64,000 nt of DNA from the NCBI RefSeq assembly GCF_900176515.1, contig NZ_FWXV01000002.1, positions 1 to 64,000 on the forward strand, written 5' to 3'. A program made the translations under genes and the position numbers. The notes under the pieces are model-generated. The model was not told the origin of the DNA and searched no databases. It was given only the letters and a program-made list of their open reading frames with translations. Source of the stretch: Kibdelosporangium aridum (GTDB lineage: Bacteria; Actinomycetota; Actinomycetes; Mycobacteriales; Pseudonocardiaceae). Below, piece after piece: positions 52,401-60,143 of the stretch; position 1 is the stretch's first letter, and each line of letters starts with the position of its first letter.

Positions 52401-52629
52401 AACCATCAATCTACTGGTCAGCGAGCAGCAACGATCTCAAGTGCCTCCCCTGCTGGACCGGTTCCCCAACATATCCTTCTACCGGGTGGACAACAGATCG
52501 GACACCATTCCCACGCAATGCTCCGAGACCCTTGGGCAACGGGCCACGCCGCGATCGCTGTCCACGTGCGTTGCCGCGCTCGCCTCAGCGAACGACTTCC
52601 GTGTGCAGATCTCGCAGATCTACCGATGA
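49447..52629 (+). CDS. Transmembrane NACHT-type STAND ATPase
   Basis: 1,060 residues from a GTG at 49447. Two N-terminal membrane helices (VLTVAVIVFGVLIIVGTVLS, LAGIVSGLVGLITGFAAVLG) precede a NACHT ATPase: Walker A GEPGAGKT at ~158, Walker B LILPVLDGLDEIP at ~230, LVLTCRSAEYED sensor and a LTTPLMLSLF winged-helix start. A second membrane region of about seven helices covers ~435-700 and includes ILVLIGQLAVFAGLTSAS. A last helix at ~735 leads to a ~310-residue domain outside the membrane with paired Cys (CSRTDWPDVDRRMQRVDDHG and a C-terminal STCVAA). NACHT STAND proteins act as ligand-triggered switches in defence and development. The stop is 2 bp from the converging regulator gene. Confidence 0.82.
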   Translation: MKSSKFRKVLTVAVIVFGVLIIVGTVLSFVHLTLSDNNSLAGIVSGLVGLITGFAAVLGPLLRKTQPPQVPDEARALVQKLLEQWTPEIKRRRRQFDSESRVIPLIWRNYQQRTVTPPTNAATTRIKDGRLDRNPDKAEEQLADAFNNIPNRRLVMLGEPGAGKTFLGITLTVGLLHQYTDGKPIPIFLSLSSWDPVTDGLDDWIIDTMAAKYYGGSARVPRALLANRLILPVLDGLDEIPEHLRRRAIREINEILEGDRPLVLTCRSAEYEDGLAGGAPVLLRSPVVEIGAVTIADVRAHLSGNPAWAKVVRHIESDPHGALATALTTPLMLSLFTAAYRDRDPEELLDTKWFDTRHAVEDQLVDVMVESAYPPDEEDRRWLPWRPWTSGQATRWLAYLASYLHSYEERDLTLWNLARRKQSIWTALVAVAAVLAILVLIGQLAVFAGLTSASPTKDLDDVISTLPFFGTLLGLALTGTIVERRGGFQGERPFRRYFRLALTCIATTGFAVVLSIHILLSERTGYRWVVSFSVDAAQLAAQAILTAGAVGLYSVLLQRADSSAHHDPRQFLRRNRRIAVRAAAVSSLLWGITCLIVTAIAGTLGGHFGQRIARLLAMPTKSDLQLPALSKHVGWAEFPDRLSLFITASIVITVTLCFFFLTTHPSLGFLAARINLAVTRRLPWRIIGFLEDAHHKGLLRRVGASYQFWHISMQERLATPDRYPKPDEQSFRRRRLITAVVSGVVLTTSVVLVAANEPPDCSRTDWPDVDRRMQRVDDHGDSFCFVAIDWDDWTKFPRPRHDGDLLNQIRSAGEGQRALGTAEALSVLGDFVKVDTRDWREILQGLIVAQAIHDEVLIVKFIHVDNEGDHEDDRDLNALSRRYIGLGYAGGISIDTAASDVPAAPMAEALVAIQNLNYARLAEDFRDNYVDYWLASYNSDERPSDAELQTISTDGCKAPKPTSLRYDFRNRPLDTRVLARLNECGTINLLVSEQQRSQVPPLLDRFPNISFYRVDNRSDTIPTQCSETLGQRATPRSLSTCVAALASANDFRVQISQIYR

Positions 52630-52631
52630 TC

Positions 52632-53294
52632 TCACTGGCCCGGCCGGACAAGACCGGTCTCGTAAGCGAGGAAGACCAACTGCGCTCGATCGCGGGCACC
52701 GAGCTTGGCCATCGCCCGGTGGACGTGTGTCCGCGCGGTGGATGGGCTCATGAACAGCTTGCGGCCGATTTCCTCATTGCTCAGACCACCTGCGGCCAGC
52801 GCCATCACCTCACGTTCGCGGCCCGTGAGTGGGGCGAGTTTGCTCTGGTCGGCCGGAGCTTGGCGCTGGGCGACGAACTGGGCGATCAAGCGCTTGGTCA
52901 CGCCCGGGGACAGCAACGCCTCGCCTGCGGCCACGACGCGGACGGCCGAGCGCAGATCGGCCGGTTCGATGTCCTTGATCAGGAACCCACTCGCGCCCGC
53001 GCGCAGCGCCTCGGCGATGTAGTCGTCCAGCTCGAACGTGGTCAACACGATGACACGGGTGCCGGTCAGGGCCGGGTCACCGACGAGCAGCCTGGTGGCT
53101 TCGATCCCGTCCATCACCGGCATTTGCACGTCCATCAGTACGACGTCGGGCTTGGTCGAGCGGACCACGCGCATGGCTTCGGCGCCATTGCCTGCTTCGC
53201 CGACCACGGTGATGTCGTCGCTGTTGTCCAGCAGGCCGCGCAGCCCCGCGCGGACAAGGGCCTGGTCGTCGACGAGCACTACCCGCACAGTCAT
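52632..53294 (-). CDS. NarL/LuxR-type response regulator (second cassette)
   Basis: 220 residues. The receiver has VLVDDQALVRAGLRG, the phospho-acceptor in VVLMDVQMPVMDG and the Lys in FLIKDIEPA. The LuxR helix-turn-helix is complete (LTGREREVMALAAGGLSNEE, TARTHVHRAMAKLGARDRAQ). The ATG overlaps the kinase stop (ATGA). Gene order CPBP-kinase-regulator matches the cassette at 9.8-12.5 kb. Confidence 0.92.
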   Translation of the reverse strand: MTVRVVLVDDQALVRAGLRGLLDNSDDITVVGEAGNGAEAMRVVRSTKPDVVLMDVQMPVMDGIEATRLLVGDPALTGTRVIVLTTFELDDYIAEALRAGASGFLIKDIEPADLRSAVRVVAAGEALLSPGVTKRLIAQFVAQRQAPADQSKLAPLTGREREVMALAAGGLSNEEIGRKLFMSPSTARTHVHRAMAKLGARDRAQLVFLAYETGLVRPGQ

Positions 53295-54382
53295 GTTCTG
53301 AGCTCCGCCCGCACCCGGAAACCGCCATCCGGCAGGAAGTCAGCGGCCAGCCTACCGTCCAATGCGGACACCCGCTCGGCCATCCCAGTCAGTCCGAACC
53401 CACTGGTGTTGCCCTGCTGAGTATTCGTACCGTTGTCCGTGACTTCGATGATCAGGCTGTCCGGCGCATAACACAGTTCCACGGTGACTGTGGTCGCGTT
53501 GGCGTGCCTGATCGTGTTCGTCACCGCTTCCTGAACGATCCGATACACCGTGCGGTCGACCTCCGCGGACATGGGTCTTGGTTCACCAGAAGTCATACTG
53601 GTGACTCGCAGGCCTGCTTTGCGGGCCACGTCCAGCAATTCGTCCAGCTGATCGATCCCCGGCTGACGGGTCTCGCTGCCCTCCCGCAGCACTGTCAGCA
53701 TTGTTTTGAGCTCCTGCAACGCCTCCTTGGTGGACTGCCGGATCACCTGCAGCGCTTCTCGTGCCCGCACTGGATTCTTGTCGAGGACGTCATCGGCCAG
53801 ACCGGCCTGAACGTTCACTGCCGCGATCGTTTGACCGAGCCCGTCGTGCATTTCCCGCGCGATGCGCAACCGCTCGTCAGCCACTCGTCTGTCGGCCTCG
53901 GCCTCGACGCGTTCTCGTCTGCTGCGCAAGGTTTCCCCGAGCAACACGATCGACACGAGCAGTGCGGCATCAGTGATCACCGCACTGGCGACCGGAAGCG
54001 TGGCCATGTCGAACTCGATCACCCTGGCCACCAGGCCACCGACAACCACAGCGGCGGCGACCAAGATCGCCCAACGGAACCGGCCTGCGACAGCCGCGGA
54101 GAACAAGGCCGCCGACAGGGGAACCGCAGGCGCAAGACCGGGATAGTCCAGCGAGTAGTAGGTCAACAGGATGGCGACAGTCGCGAACAGCACAGCGAGC
54201 GGCCATCGCCTGCGTAGCAACAACACCGCGCCCATCAGGCCGCCGAGGGCGTACGCAAGGAAGTCCGCCTGGCGCTCGATCGGCTCGCCCGCGACTTGGA
54301 TCGCGATCGCCACAGCGGCCGCGACAGCCACAGCCAGCGCCGCGTCCACCAGGACCGGTCTTCGCCACCACTGTTCGGCCAC
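53291..54382 (-). CDS. Sensor histidine kinase, HisKA_3 type (second cassette)
   Basis: 363 residues from a GTG at 54380-54382. Five or six membrane helices lie within ~12-150. The dimerisation box is LRIAREMHDGLGQTIAAVNV, with the phosphorylated His in MHD. The ATPase has RIVQEAVTNTIRHAN and GFGLTGMAERVSALDGRL. It starts 4 bp after the CPBP stop and overlaps the regulator start, so the three genes form one translationally linked unit. It resembles the first cassette's kinase in layout but not closely in its membrane part, so the two probably sense different cues. Confidence 0.9.
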   Translation of the reverse strand: MAEQWWRRPVLVDAALAVAVAAAVAIAIQVAGEPIERQADFLAYALGGLMGAVLLLRRRWPLAVLFATVAILLTYYSLDYPGLAPAVPLSAALFSAAVAGRFRWAILVAAAVVVGGLVARVIEFDMATLPVASAVITDAALLVSIVLLGETLRSRRERVEAEADRRVADERLRIAREMHDGLGQTIAAVNVQAGLADDVLDKNPVRAREALQVIRQSTKEALQELKTMLTVLREGSETRQPGIDQLDELLDVARKAGLRVTSMTSGEPRPMSAEVDRTVYRIVQEAVTNTIRHANATTVTVELCYAPDSLIIEVTDNGTNTQQGNTSGFGLTGMAERVSALDGRLAADFLPDGGFRVRAELRT

Positions 54383-54386
54383 GGCC

Positions 54387-55052
54387 TCAACTCACCGATG
54401 CGCCGTGGTAGAAGTAGATCCCCAGACCGACGGTGAACATGAGCATGCCGTAGAGCGCGTGCTCCACCGAGACCGTGAACAGCGACCGGCTTCTGCGGTA
54501 CCGGGACGCGAATATCCAGCCGCCTGCGGCGGACAGCACCACAGACACCCAGTTGCCGAACGCGATGTGCACGAACCCGAATGCCGCCGCACTGGCCGTG
54601 ATCATGCCGATCCCGTCGCCGAAGATCGGCTGGTATCGCTGGAACATGAATGCCCGGAAAATCAGTTCCTGCGGGTACACGCTGAGCACCGGGTAAAGCA
54701 CCATCACAAATCCCCACACAACCGGTTCGGTGCGTGGAAACCCGAGAAACAACTCCGGCGTCGTGAACAGGATGACCACCGTCGAGCCGACCGCGGTCAC
54801 GAACCAGAGAAACGCGATTGACGGCAGTTCAGCGCACAAACGGCCCGGCCGCCAGAGCGAACCGCGGTCGAAAGCAGGCGAGCGCAGCAGGTACAGCACA
54901 GCCGCCAGAGCGAGGACGACCAGGACAGGAATCGGGTTCGAGCCGGTGAACAACACCGTGTAGGCGATCACAACACCGAAGAAGATCACCGCGTACTCGG
55001 CGCCAAGGTAGGCCTTGCGCAGCCGATCTGTGCTCAGCGTTTCGCCGGACAT
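54387..55052 (-). CDS. CPBP-family intramembrane protease (second cassette)
   Basis: 221 residues from the ATG at 55052, chosen because the frame upstream loses membrane character. Seven or so membrane helices are visible. The first CPBP motif reads YPQELIFRAFMFQRY, so the usual EExxxR is QExxxR. The second reads AFGFVHIAFGN and the third VEHALYG. The QE form occurs in a branch of the family, so the loss of one Glu need not mean inactivity. It heads the operon with kinase and regulator, divergent from the multicopper oxidase gene. Confidence 0.82.
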   Translation of the reverse strand: MSGETLSTDRLRKAYLGAEYAVIFFGVVIAYTVLFTGSNPIPVLVVLALAAVLYLLRSPAFDRGSLWRPGRLCAELPSIAFLWFVTAVGSTVVILFTTPELFLGFPRTEPVVWGFVMVLYPVLSVYPQELIFRAFMFQRYQPIFGDGIGMITASAAAFGFVHIAFGNWVSVVLSAAGGWIFASRYRRSRSLFTVSVEHALYGMLMFTVGLGIYFYHGASVS

Positions 55053-55124
55053 GGCTCGACGATACCCGCGGAAGGCGGCGTGAACGTGCCAATACGCCCG
55101 ATGCCGTACACCCGAATAGGTACT

Positions 55125-55140
55125 TACGGCAAGTGCCGTA
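55125..55140. promoter_or_regulatory. Palindrome in the CPBP / multicopper oxidase divergent promoter region
   Basis: TACGGCA-AG-TGCCGTA, perfect 7-bp arms. A further half-site TGCCGTA lies at 55102-55108, 32 bp away. It is a good candidate operator for either divergent unit. Confidence 0.5.
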
Positions 55141-55194
55141 GCTGACTGACGGTCACGGACGGATTCGCTGGACAGCGGCGAAGTCCTACGAATT

Positions 55195-57186
55195 GTGGTC
55201 ATGTTCGAACCTCTGGAAAACGCCGACACGACCGTCGCGGCGCTGCACTTCCTGGTGTATTGGATCGTCGGTTACCGGACGGGTCAGTTGGCCCTGCTGA
55301 CAGCCGATGCAGCCCAGCGGTCCGCGCGCCGGATCCGGATTTGGATTCGGGTGGGTTTCGGCTTATACCTGGCACGTTTGGTCAGCATCGGCTGGCTGTG
55401 GACGTACGGCTGGGACTTTGCGGAGAACCGCGTCCTGGTCTCGCTGCCACTGGTCACCTTGCCGCTGGTGGCCGTCGTGATCTGGTCGTTGCCACGGGTG
55501 AGCCGGGTCATCGACGGGTCCGATGTGGACCGGCTCGACCCGAAGCTGGTTGTGCCCGTGCAAGCCACCGCGGCCGGCGGGCTGTTGACGGTCTGGGTGG
55601 CGTTCGTGTCCCGTCCAATACCGCCACACGCCGACGAACTGCTTACCCATGGTGGCCCATTGGCAGTGATGACCGCGTTGTTGTGGTTGCGACAATCTCG
55701 ACGCCGCCTGACGCGGCCCAGCCTTCTCACGAAGGTGGCCGCCTTCCTGGTGATCGTCGGTCTGGTCACCGGCGGCGTCTTCTATGGACTGTCAGCGAGC
55801 CGCCTACCCAGTCATATGAGCATGATGGACCACAACCTGGTCGACCACGGCGGCGGTCCGCCGACCTCGCACGCCGCTCGTACCAGCGTGGATGCCCTAA
55901 CCGGACCCCGGGATATCGTCCCGGACAAGGTGTTCACCCTCACCGCCGAGCCGGGCAAGATCTCGTTGTCGTCCGGAGGATCCATCGACGGCTGGACGTT
56001 CAACGGAACATCGCCCGGCCCCGAAATCCGGGTGCGGGAGGGCGATTTGGTCGAGATCAAGCTGTACAACAAGATTCCCGATCTCGGCGTGACGCTGCAC
56101 TGGCACGGTCTGGACGTCCCCAACGCGCAGGACGGTGTCGCGGGCCTCACCCAGGAGGCCGTGCCGAACGGAGGCAGCCACACGTATCGATTCCGTGCCG
56201 AGCAGGTCGGTTCATTCTGGTACCACACGCATCAGGCGTCGTCCGAGGCTGTCGCGAAGGGCTTGTTCGGCTCGCTCATCGTCGAGCCAAGAACCAGGCC
56301 CGCAGTCGAGGACATCACTGTGCTCTCACACGTCTGGAACGAGGAGATATCCGCCTTCGGCACGGCGGATACGATGCAGCGCAAGCGGATCAAGCCAGGC
56401 ACCCCGGTACGGATCCGGCTGACGAACACCGGGATCAACCCGGCTTCCGACACCACGTCCACGGAGTTCCTGTTGACCGGAACGCCGTTCCGGGTCACCG
56501 CGATCGACGGGACACCCTTGCACGGCCCGACCGAGTTGCGTGACACCACACTGGAACTGGCCAACGGCGGCCGGTACGACCTGTCGTTCACCATGCCCGA
56601 CGGCCCAGTGCGGCTGGTGGACCGGAACGCGCCGGACGCCGGTCTGCTGCTCGAACCGAATGAGGGCGGACCAGTGCCCACGCTCCCCGAAGATCCACCC
56701 GCGTTCGACCCGTTGTCCTACGGGAGCCCGGAAACTCCGAGGTTCACCAGGTTCGACCGGAGGTTCAAGCTGATCCTCGACGACGGCCTGAGCTTCCACG
56801 ACGGCGTCTTCGGCCTGCTGCCGATGATCAACGGAACCCAGTTCCCGGACACACCGACGTTGATGGTGCGCGAGAACGAGGTCATCCACACCACGTTGAT
56901 CAACCGCAGCCACGAGGTGCACCCGATGCACCTGCACGGCCATCACGCACTCGTCCTGTCCCGCAACGGCGTGCCGTCGACTGGAAGTCCATGGTGGACG
57001 GACACACTGGACGTCCGACCTGGCGAGATCTTCGAGATCGCCTTTGTCGCGGACAACCCCGGCATATGGATGGACCACTGCCACAACCTCGAACACGCAC
57101 GCAACGGCATGGTGATGCACCTCGCGTACGAGGGTGTGACGAGCCCGTACCACGTCGGTCAGCAGAGTGGGAACCAGCCCGAATGA
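55195..57186 (+). CDS. Membrane-anchored multicopper oxidase
   Basis: 663 residues from a GTG at 55195 (ATG two codons later possible; neither has a clear ribosome site). Unlike typical laccases it starts with a ~200-residue membrane module of five helices (FLVYWIVGYRTGQLALLTAD, LAVMTALLWLRQ, FLVIVGLVTGGVFYGLSASR). A Met/His-rich linker (SHMSMMDHNLVDHGGG) that could bind copper follows. The cupredoxin part (~225-655) has all copper ligands: TLHWHGLDV, FWYHTH, HPMHLHGHH and WMDHCHNLEHARNGM with the axial Met. Family activity is oxidation of Cu(I), metals or phenols with reduction of oxygen. It faces the outside of the cell. The stop overlaps the start of the metallophosphoesterase. Confidence 0.9.
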   Translation: MVMFEPLENADTTVAALHFLVYWIVGYRTGQLALLTADAAQRSARRIRIWIRVGFGLYLARLVSIGWLWTYGWDFAENRVLVSLPLVTLPLVAVVIWSLPRVSRVIDGSDVDRLDPKLVVPVQATAAGGLLTVWVAFVSRPIPPHADELLTHGGPLAVMTALLWLRQSRRRLTRPSLLTKVAAFLVIVGLVTGGVFYGLSASRLPSHMSMMDHNLVDHGGGPPTSHAARTSVDALTGPRDIVPDKVFTLTAEPGKISLSSGGSIDGWTFNGTSPGPEIRVREGDLVEIKLYNKIPDLGVTLHWHGLDVPNAQDGVAGLTQEAVPNGGSHTYRFRAEQVGSFWYHTHQASSEAVAKGLFGSLIVEPRTRPAVEDITVLSHVWNEEISAFGTADTMQRKRIKPGTPVRIRLTNTGINPASDTTSTEFLLTGTPFRVTAIDGTPLHGPTELRDTTLELANGGRYDLSFTMPDGPVRLVDRNAPDAGLLLEPNEGGPVPTLPEDPPAFDPLSYGSPETPRFTRFDRRFKLILDDGLSFHDGVFGLLPMINGTQFPDTPTLMVRENEVIHTTLINRSHEVHPMHLHGHHALVLSRNGVPSTGSPWWTDTLDVRPGEIFEIAFVADNPGIWMDHCHNLEHARNGMVMHLAYEGVTSPYHVGQQSGNQPE

Positions 57187-58313
57187 CGATTCCTTGGTGG
57201 GTTCTGCCCCAGTCCGCCGCACTTGCCGTTGTCCACTTGTATTTGTGGTGGCGATTGGTGCGTAACACAACCGTACGCAGACGAAGGCTCGGCACGATTC
57301 TGATCATCGTGCTGTGGGCGCTGATCGTAGCCGCGCTGGTCGCGATGCACGTGTGGGATCCAGCGGTCGCGGCGTGGCTGGTGTGGCCAGGTTTCGGGTG
57401 GTACGCGTTGATGATTCACCTGACCTTGTTGCTACTCCTGGCAGAGCCGGTTCGAGCGGTCATCGCGTGGCGCCGCCGGTCAGCTCCGGTCGACCCGCAG
57501 CGACGGCTTGTCTTGGCGCGCGGTATTGCTATTGCCGCAGGCATCGCGGCGAGCGGTGTCACGACTTATGGCGTGGCCACGGCGTTTTCCGCACCCGCCG
57601 TGGAACGAGTGGCTGTCCGGCTTCGCCGGTTGCCGCCCGCGGCGTCCGGGTTCCGGATCGCGGTCATCTCGGATGTACATCTGGGTGTGATGCTGGGAAG
57701 GGCGCACACCCAACGGATCGTGGACGTGGTCAACGCCGAGAACCCGGACCTGATCGCGATCGTCGGTGACTTGGTGGACGGCACCGTCCAGCAGCTCGGC
57801 CCGGAGGCGGAGCCGTTGCGCGGGCTGCGAAGCAAGCACGGGACCTACTTCGTGACCGGTAACCACGAGTACATTTCCGGCGTCGAAGCGTGGGTGCAAG
57901 AACTGAGCCGCTTGGGAATCCGGACCCTGCGCAATGAACGCGTGTGGTTGCCCGGGTTCGATCTCGCCGGGATCAACGACGTAACCGGCGAAGAGACCGG
58001 GGACGCTGCGGACTTCGCCAAGGCACTGGGCGGCCGCAATCCCGACCGTCCCGTGGTTCTGCTCGCACATCAACCTGTGCACGTGCACGAAGCCGCGACA
58101 CACGGAGTCGACCTGCAGTTGTCCGGGCACACCCACGGCGGGCAGTTCATCCCGGTGAACTTCTTCACCAGGCTGGAACAGCCGATGCTCGCCGGGTTGC
58201 GGAACTTCGGCGGCACACAGCTGTTCGTGACCAGGGGTGCCGGTTTCTGGGGACCACCCGTGCGGGTCGGGTCGTCGCCGGAGATAGGCGTTGTCGAGCT
58301 GATCGCTATCTGA
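57183..58313 (+). CDS. Membrane metallophosphoesterase, YkuE/YaeI type
   Basis: 376 residues from the ATG at 57183, which overlaps the oxidase stop (ATGA). Three or four membrane helices occupy ~1-140. The calcineurin-like domain has all metal motifs: AVISDVHLGVMLGR (DxH), AIVGDLVDG (GDxxD), FVTGNHEYISG (GNHE), LLAHQP and LSGHTHGGQF (GHTHGGQ). This family hydrolyses lipid-linked phosphates such as UDP-diacylglucosamine or other phosphomonoesters at the membrane. The substrate here is not known. The gene ends inside the converging aminotransferase gene (8-bp overlap of the 3' ends). Confidence 0.9.
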   Translation: MTIPWWVLPQSAALAVVHLYLWWRLVRNTTVRRRRLGTILIIVLWALIVAALVAMHVWDPAVAAWLVWPGFGWYALMIHLTLLLLLAEPVRAVIAWRRRSAPVDPQRRLVLARGIAIAAGIAASGVTTYGVATAFSAPAVERVAVRLRRLPPAASGFRIAVISDVHLGVMLGRAHTQRIVDVVNAENPDLIAIVGDLVDGTVQQLGPEAEPLRGLRSKHGTYFVTGNHEYISGVEAWVQELSRLGIRTLRNERVWLPGFDLAGINDVTGEETGDAADFAKALGGRNPDRPVVLLAHQPVHVHEAATHGVDLQLSGHTHGGQFIPVNFFTRLEQPMLAGLRNFGGTQLFVTRGAGFWGPPVRVGSSPEIGVVELIAI

Positions 58314-59478
58314 TCGCGCGGACGGCTGCGGCCAGTCTGGCGATGCCGGGATCGATGTCCGGCTCGTTGATCCGGCTGAAGGACAGGCGCAAGTGCTCGG
58401 TGTCCGCGCGTTCGGCGAAGAAACCGGCGCCAGGGACGAACGCGACATCGGTGCCGCGGGCGAGTTCGGAGGTGTCGACGCCGGGCACGTGCAGCCAGGT
58501 GAAGAAGCCGCCTTCCGGTTCGGTCCACGTCGCCAGACCGGCCATGTGGGTGGCGAGCGCAGCGGTCGTGGCAGTGCCGCGCTCGCGGTAGAGCTCGCGC
58601 GCCACGGGCAGGTGGGCGTCGAAGTACCCGGCGCGGAGGTACTCCTCGAGCATCCGCTGGCCGAGTGCGCCCGCGCACTGGTCGGAGTTCTGTTTGGCGA
58701 CAACGAGTTCCCTGACCACCGGGGCCGGCCCGGCCGCCCAGCCCAGCCGGACACCGGGGAAGAAGGTCTTGGAGAACGTGCCGATCTGCACGACCACGTC
58801 CGGCGCCAGCGACCACAGGCTCGGCCGCGGCTGGCCGGCGAACCCGAGCTGCCGGTAGGCGACGTCCTCGACGATCAGGATGCCGTGCTGCCTGCACAGG
58901 TCGATCAGCTCATGGCGGCGCCGGACGGACATCGACCGGCCGCTGGGGTTCTGGTAGTCGGGGATGGTGTAGATCAGCTTCGGCACCTCGCCCGCCACCA
59001 CAGTGGCCAGTTCGGCGACGTCGAGGCCTTCGTCGTCGATCCGCACGCCCCGCAGCCGCGGGCTGAACGCGGCGAACCCGGAGACCGCGCCGAGGTAGCT
59101 CGGTTCTTCGACCACCACGAGGTCACCGGGGTCGAGCATGCTCTTGGCGAGCAACGTGACCGCGTCGATCCCGCCGCTGGTGATCATCAGCTCGTTGTCC
59201 GCGGGCCGCCTGTCCTCGGTCTGCTTGAGGTACCCGGCGATCGCGTCGCGCACGCTTTCGATGCCCTCGCTCGGCGCGTACTGCAGCGCCACCGCCGCGT
59301 CCTCGGCGATCAGCTTGGCCGCGATGTCGCCGAGCAGCTGCGTCGGGAACAGCGACGGCTCGGGGAACCCGCCGGAGAAGTTGATCACCCCTCTGGCGTT
59401 GGCCAGCGCCAGGATGCCGCTGATCGCGCGGGACCCGTTGCGGGACCGGGCGGCCAGCCGAGTCTCGAAGTCGATCAC
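58306..59478 (-). CDS. PLP-dependent aminotransferase, class I/II (2-aminoadipate/MocR-like type)
   Basis: 390 residues from the GTG at 59478, which has GGAGG 6 nt upstream. The fold-type I features are present: NFSGGFPEPSLFP, LQYAPSEGIESVRDAIAGYL, TSGGIDAVTLLAKSMLDPGD, YTIPDYQNPSGRSMS, and the PLP lysine in IGTFSKTFFPGVRLGWAAG. The distal part has VPGAGFFAE and LRLSFSRI (Arg for the carboxylate). It matches LysN or aromatic/2-aminoadipate transaminases. It is divergent from an Lrp/AsnC regulator, the usual partner of amino-acid genes, so it likely acts in amino-acid catabolism or biosynthesis under that regulator. Confidence 0.9.
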   Translation of the reverse strand: MIDFETRLAARSRNGSRAISGILALANARGVINFSGGFPEPSLFPTQLLGDIAAKLIAEDAAVALQYAPSEGIESVRDAIAGYLKQTEDRRPADNELMITSGGIDAVTLLAKSMLDPGDLVVVEEPSYLGAVSGFAAFSPRLRGVRIDDEGLDVAELATVVAGEVPKLIYTIPDYQNPSGRSMSVRRRHELIDLCRQHGILIVEDVAYRQLGFAGQPRPSLWSLAPDVVVQIGTFSKTFFPGVRLGWAAGPAPVVRELVVAKQNSDQCAGALGQRMLEEYLRAGYFDAHLPVARELYRERGTATTAALATHMAGLATWTEPEGGFFTWLHVPGVDTSELARGTDVAFVPGAGFFAERADTEHLRLSFSRINEPDIDPGIARLAAAVRAIR

Positions 59479-59529
59479 GCCCCGCCTCCTATTACATCTG
59501 CCAGGCGACTCCTGCACTGAGCCTTACAT

Positions 59530-59552
59530 GTCTATACTCAGCATGCCTAGAC
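59530..59552. promoter_or_regulatory. Candidate Lrp operator between aminotransferase and regulator
   Basis: GTCTA-N13-TAGAC dyad in the AT-richer centre of the ~100-bp divergent gap. The Lrp-type regulator start follows 26 bp later. Confidence 0.45.
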
Positions 59553-59578
59553 GCCTGACGAATGACAAGGGGACCCGG

Positions 59579-60130
59579 GTGACTGACTGGATCAAGCCAC
59601 TCGGCGCCATCGCCGAGCACACCTCGGTACCGTCCGACCCCGTCCCGCTGGACACCACTGACCTGCAGCTCCTGCTGCTGCTCAGCCAGGATGCCCGCAC
59701 GTCACAGCGCAGCCTCGCGCGTGAACTCGGCATGTCCGCGCCAGCCGTCGCCGATCGCATCGCACGACTCCAGCGGCTGGGCGTCATCGAGGGCTACGGC
59801 ATCCGCCTGAACTGGAGCACGCTCGGCTACCCCACGATCGCCTACCTCACCGTGACCGCGGGCCAAGGCTACGAACAAGGCCCGATCATGTCGGCCCTCG
59901 CGGAGTTGCCCGAGGTGGAAGAGGTCCTGCTGGTGACCGGCAACGTCGACATGCTCGTCCGAGTACGCGTGCGTGACCACACACACCTACGGGAACTGCT
60001 GATCAACGGCGTCTGGCAGATCGAGGGCATCCAACGCACCGAGACGTCGTTGTCCGTTGCCGAGATGAAGCCGAAGAACACCACCAGCGAGTTGCTGACC
60101 GACATGCTCAGGCGCGCAGGCGAAGACTGA
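59579..60130 (+). CDS. Lrp/AsnC-family transcriptional regulator
   Basis: 183 residues from the GTG at 59579 (AAGGGGA upstream); an ATG at 59528 would overlap the candidate operator. The helix-turn-helix reads DLQLLLLLSQDARTSQRSLA then RELGMSAPAVADRIARLQRL. The RAM ligand domain follows (TIAYLTVTAGQGYEQGPIMS, ELPEVEEVLLVTGNVDMLVR) and ends TETSLSVAEMKPKN. Lrp proteins assemble as dimers to octamers and respond to amino acids. Divergence from the aminotransferase suggests that gene is the target. Confidence 0.9.
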   Translation: MTDWIKPLGAIAEHTSVPSDPVPLDTTDLQLLLLLSQDARTSQRSLARELGMSAPAVADRIARLQRLGVIEGYGIRLNWSTLGYPTIAYLTVTAGQGYEQGPIMSALAELPEVEEVLLVTGNVDMLVRVRVRDHTHLRELLINGVWQIEGIQRTETSLSVAEMKPKNTTSELLTDMLRRAGED

Positions 60131-60143
60131 GTCCTCTGTGGAC

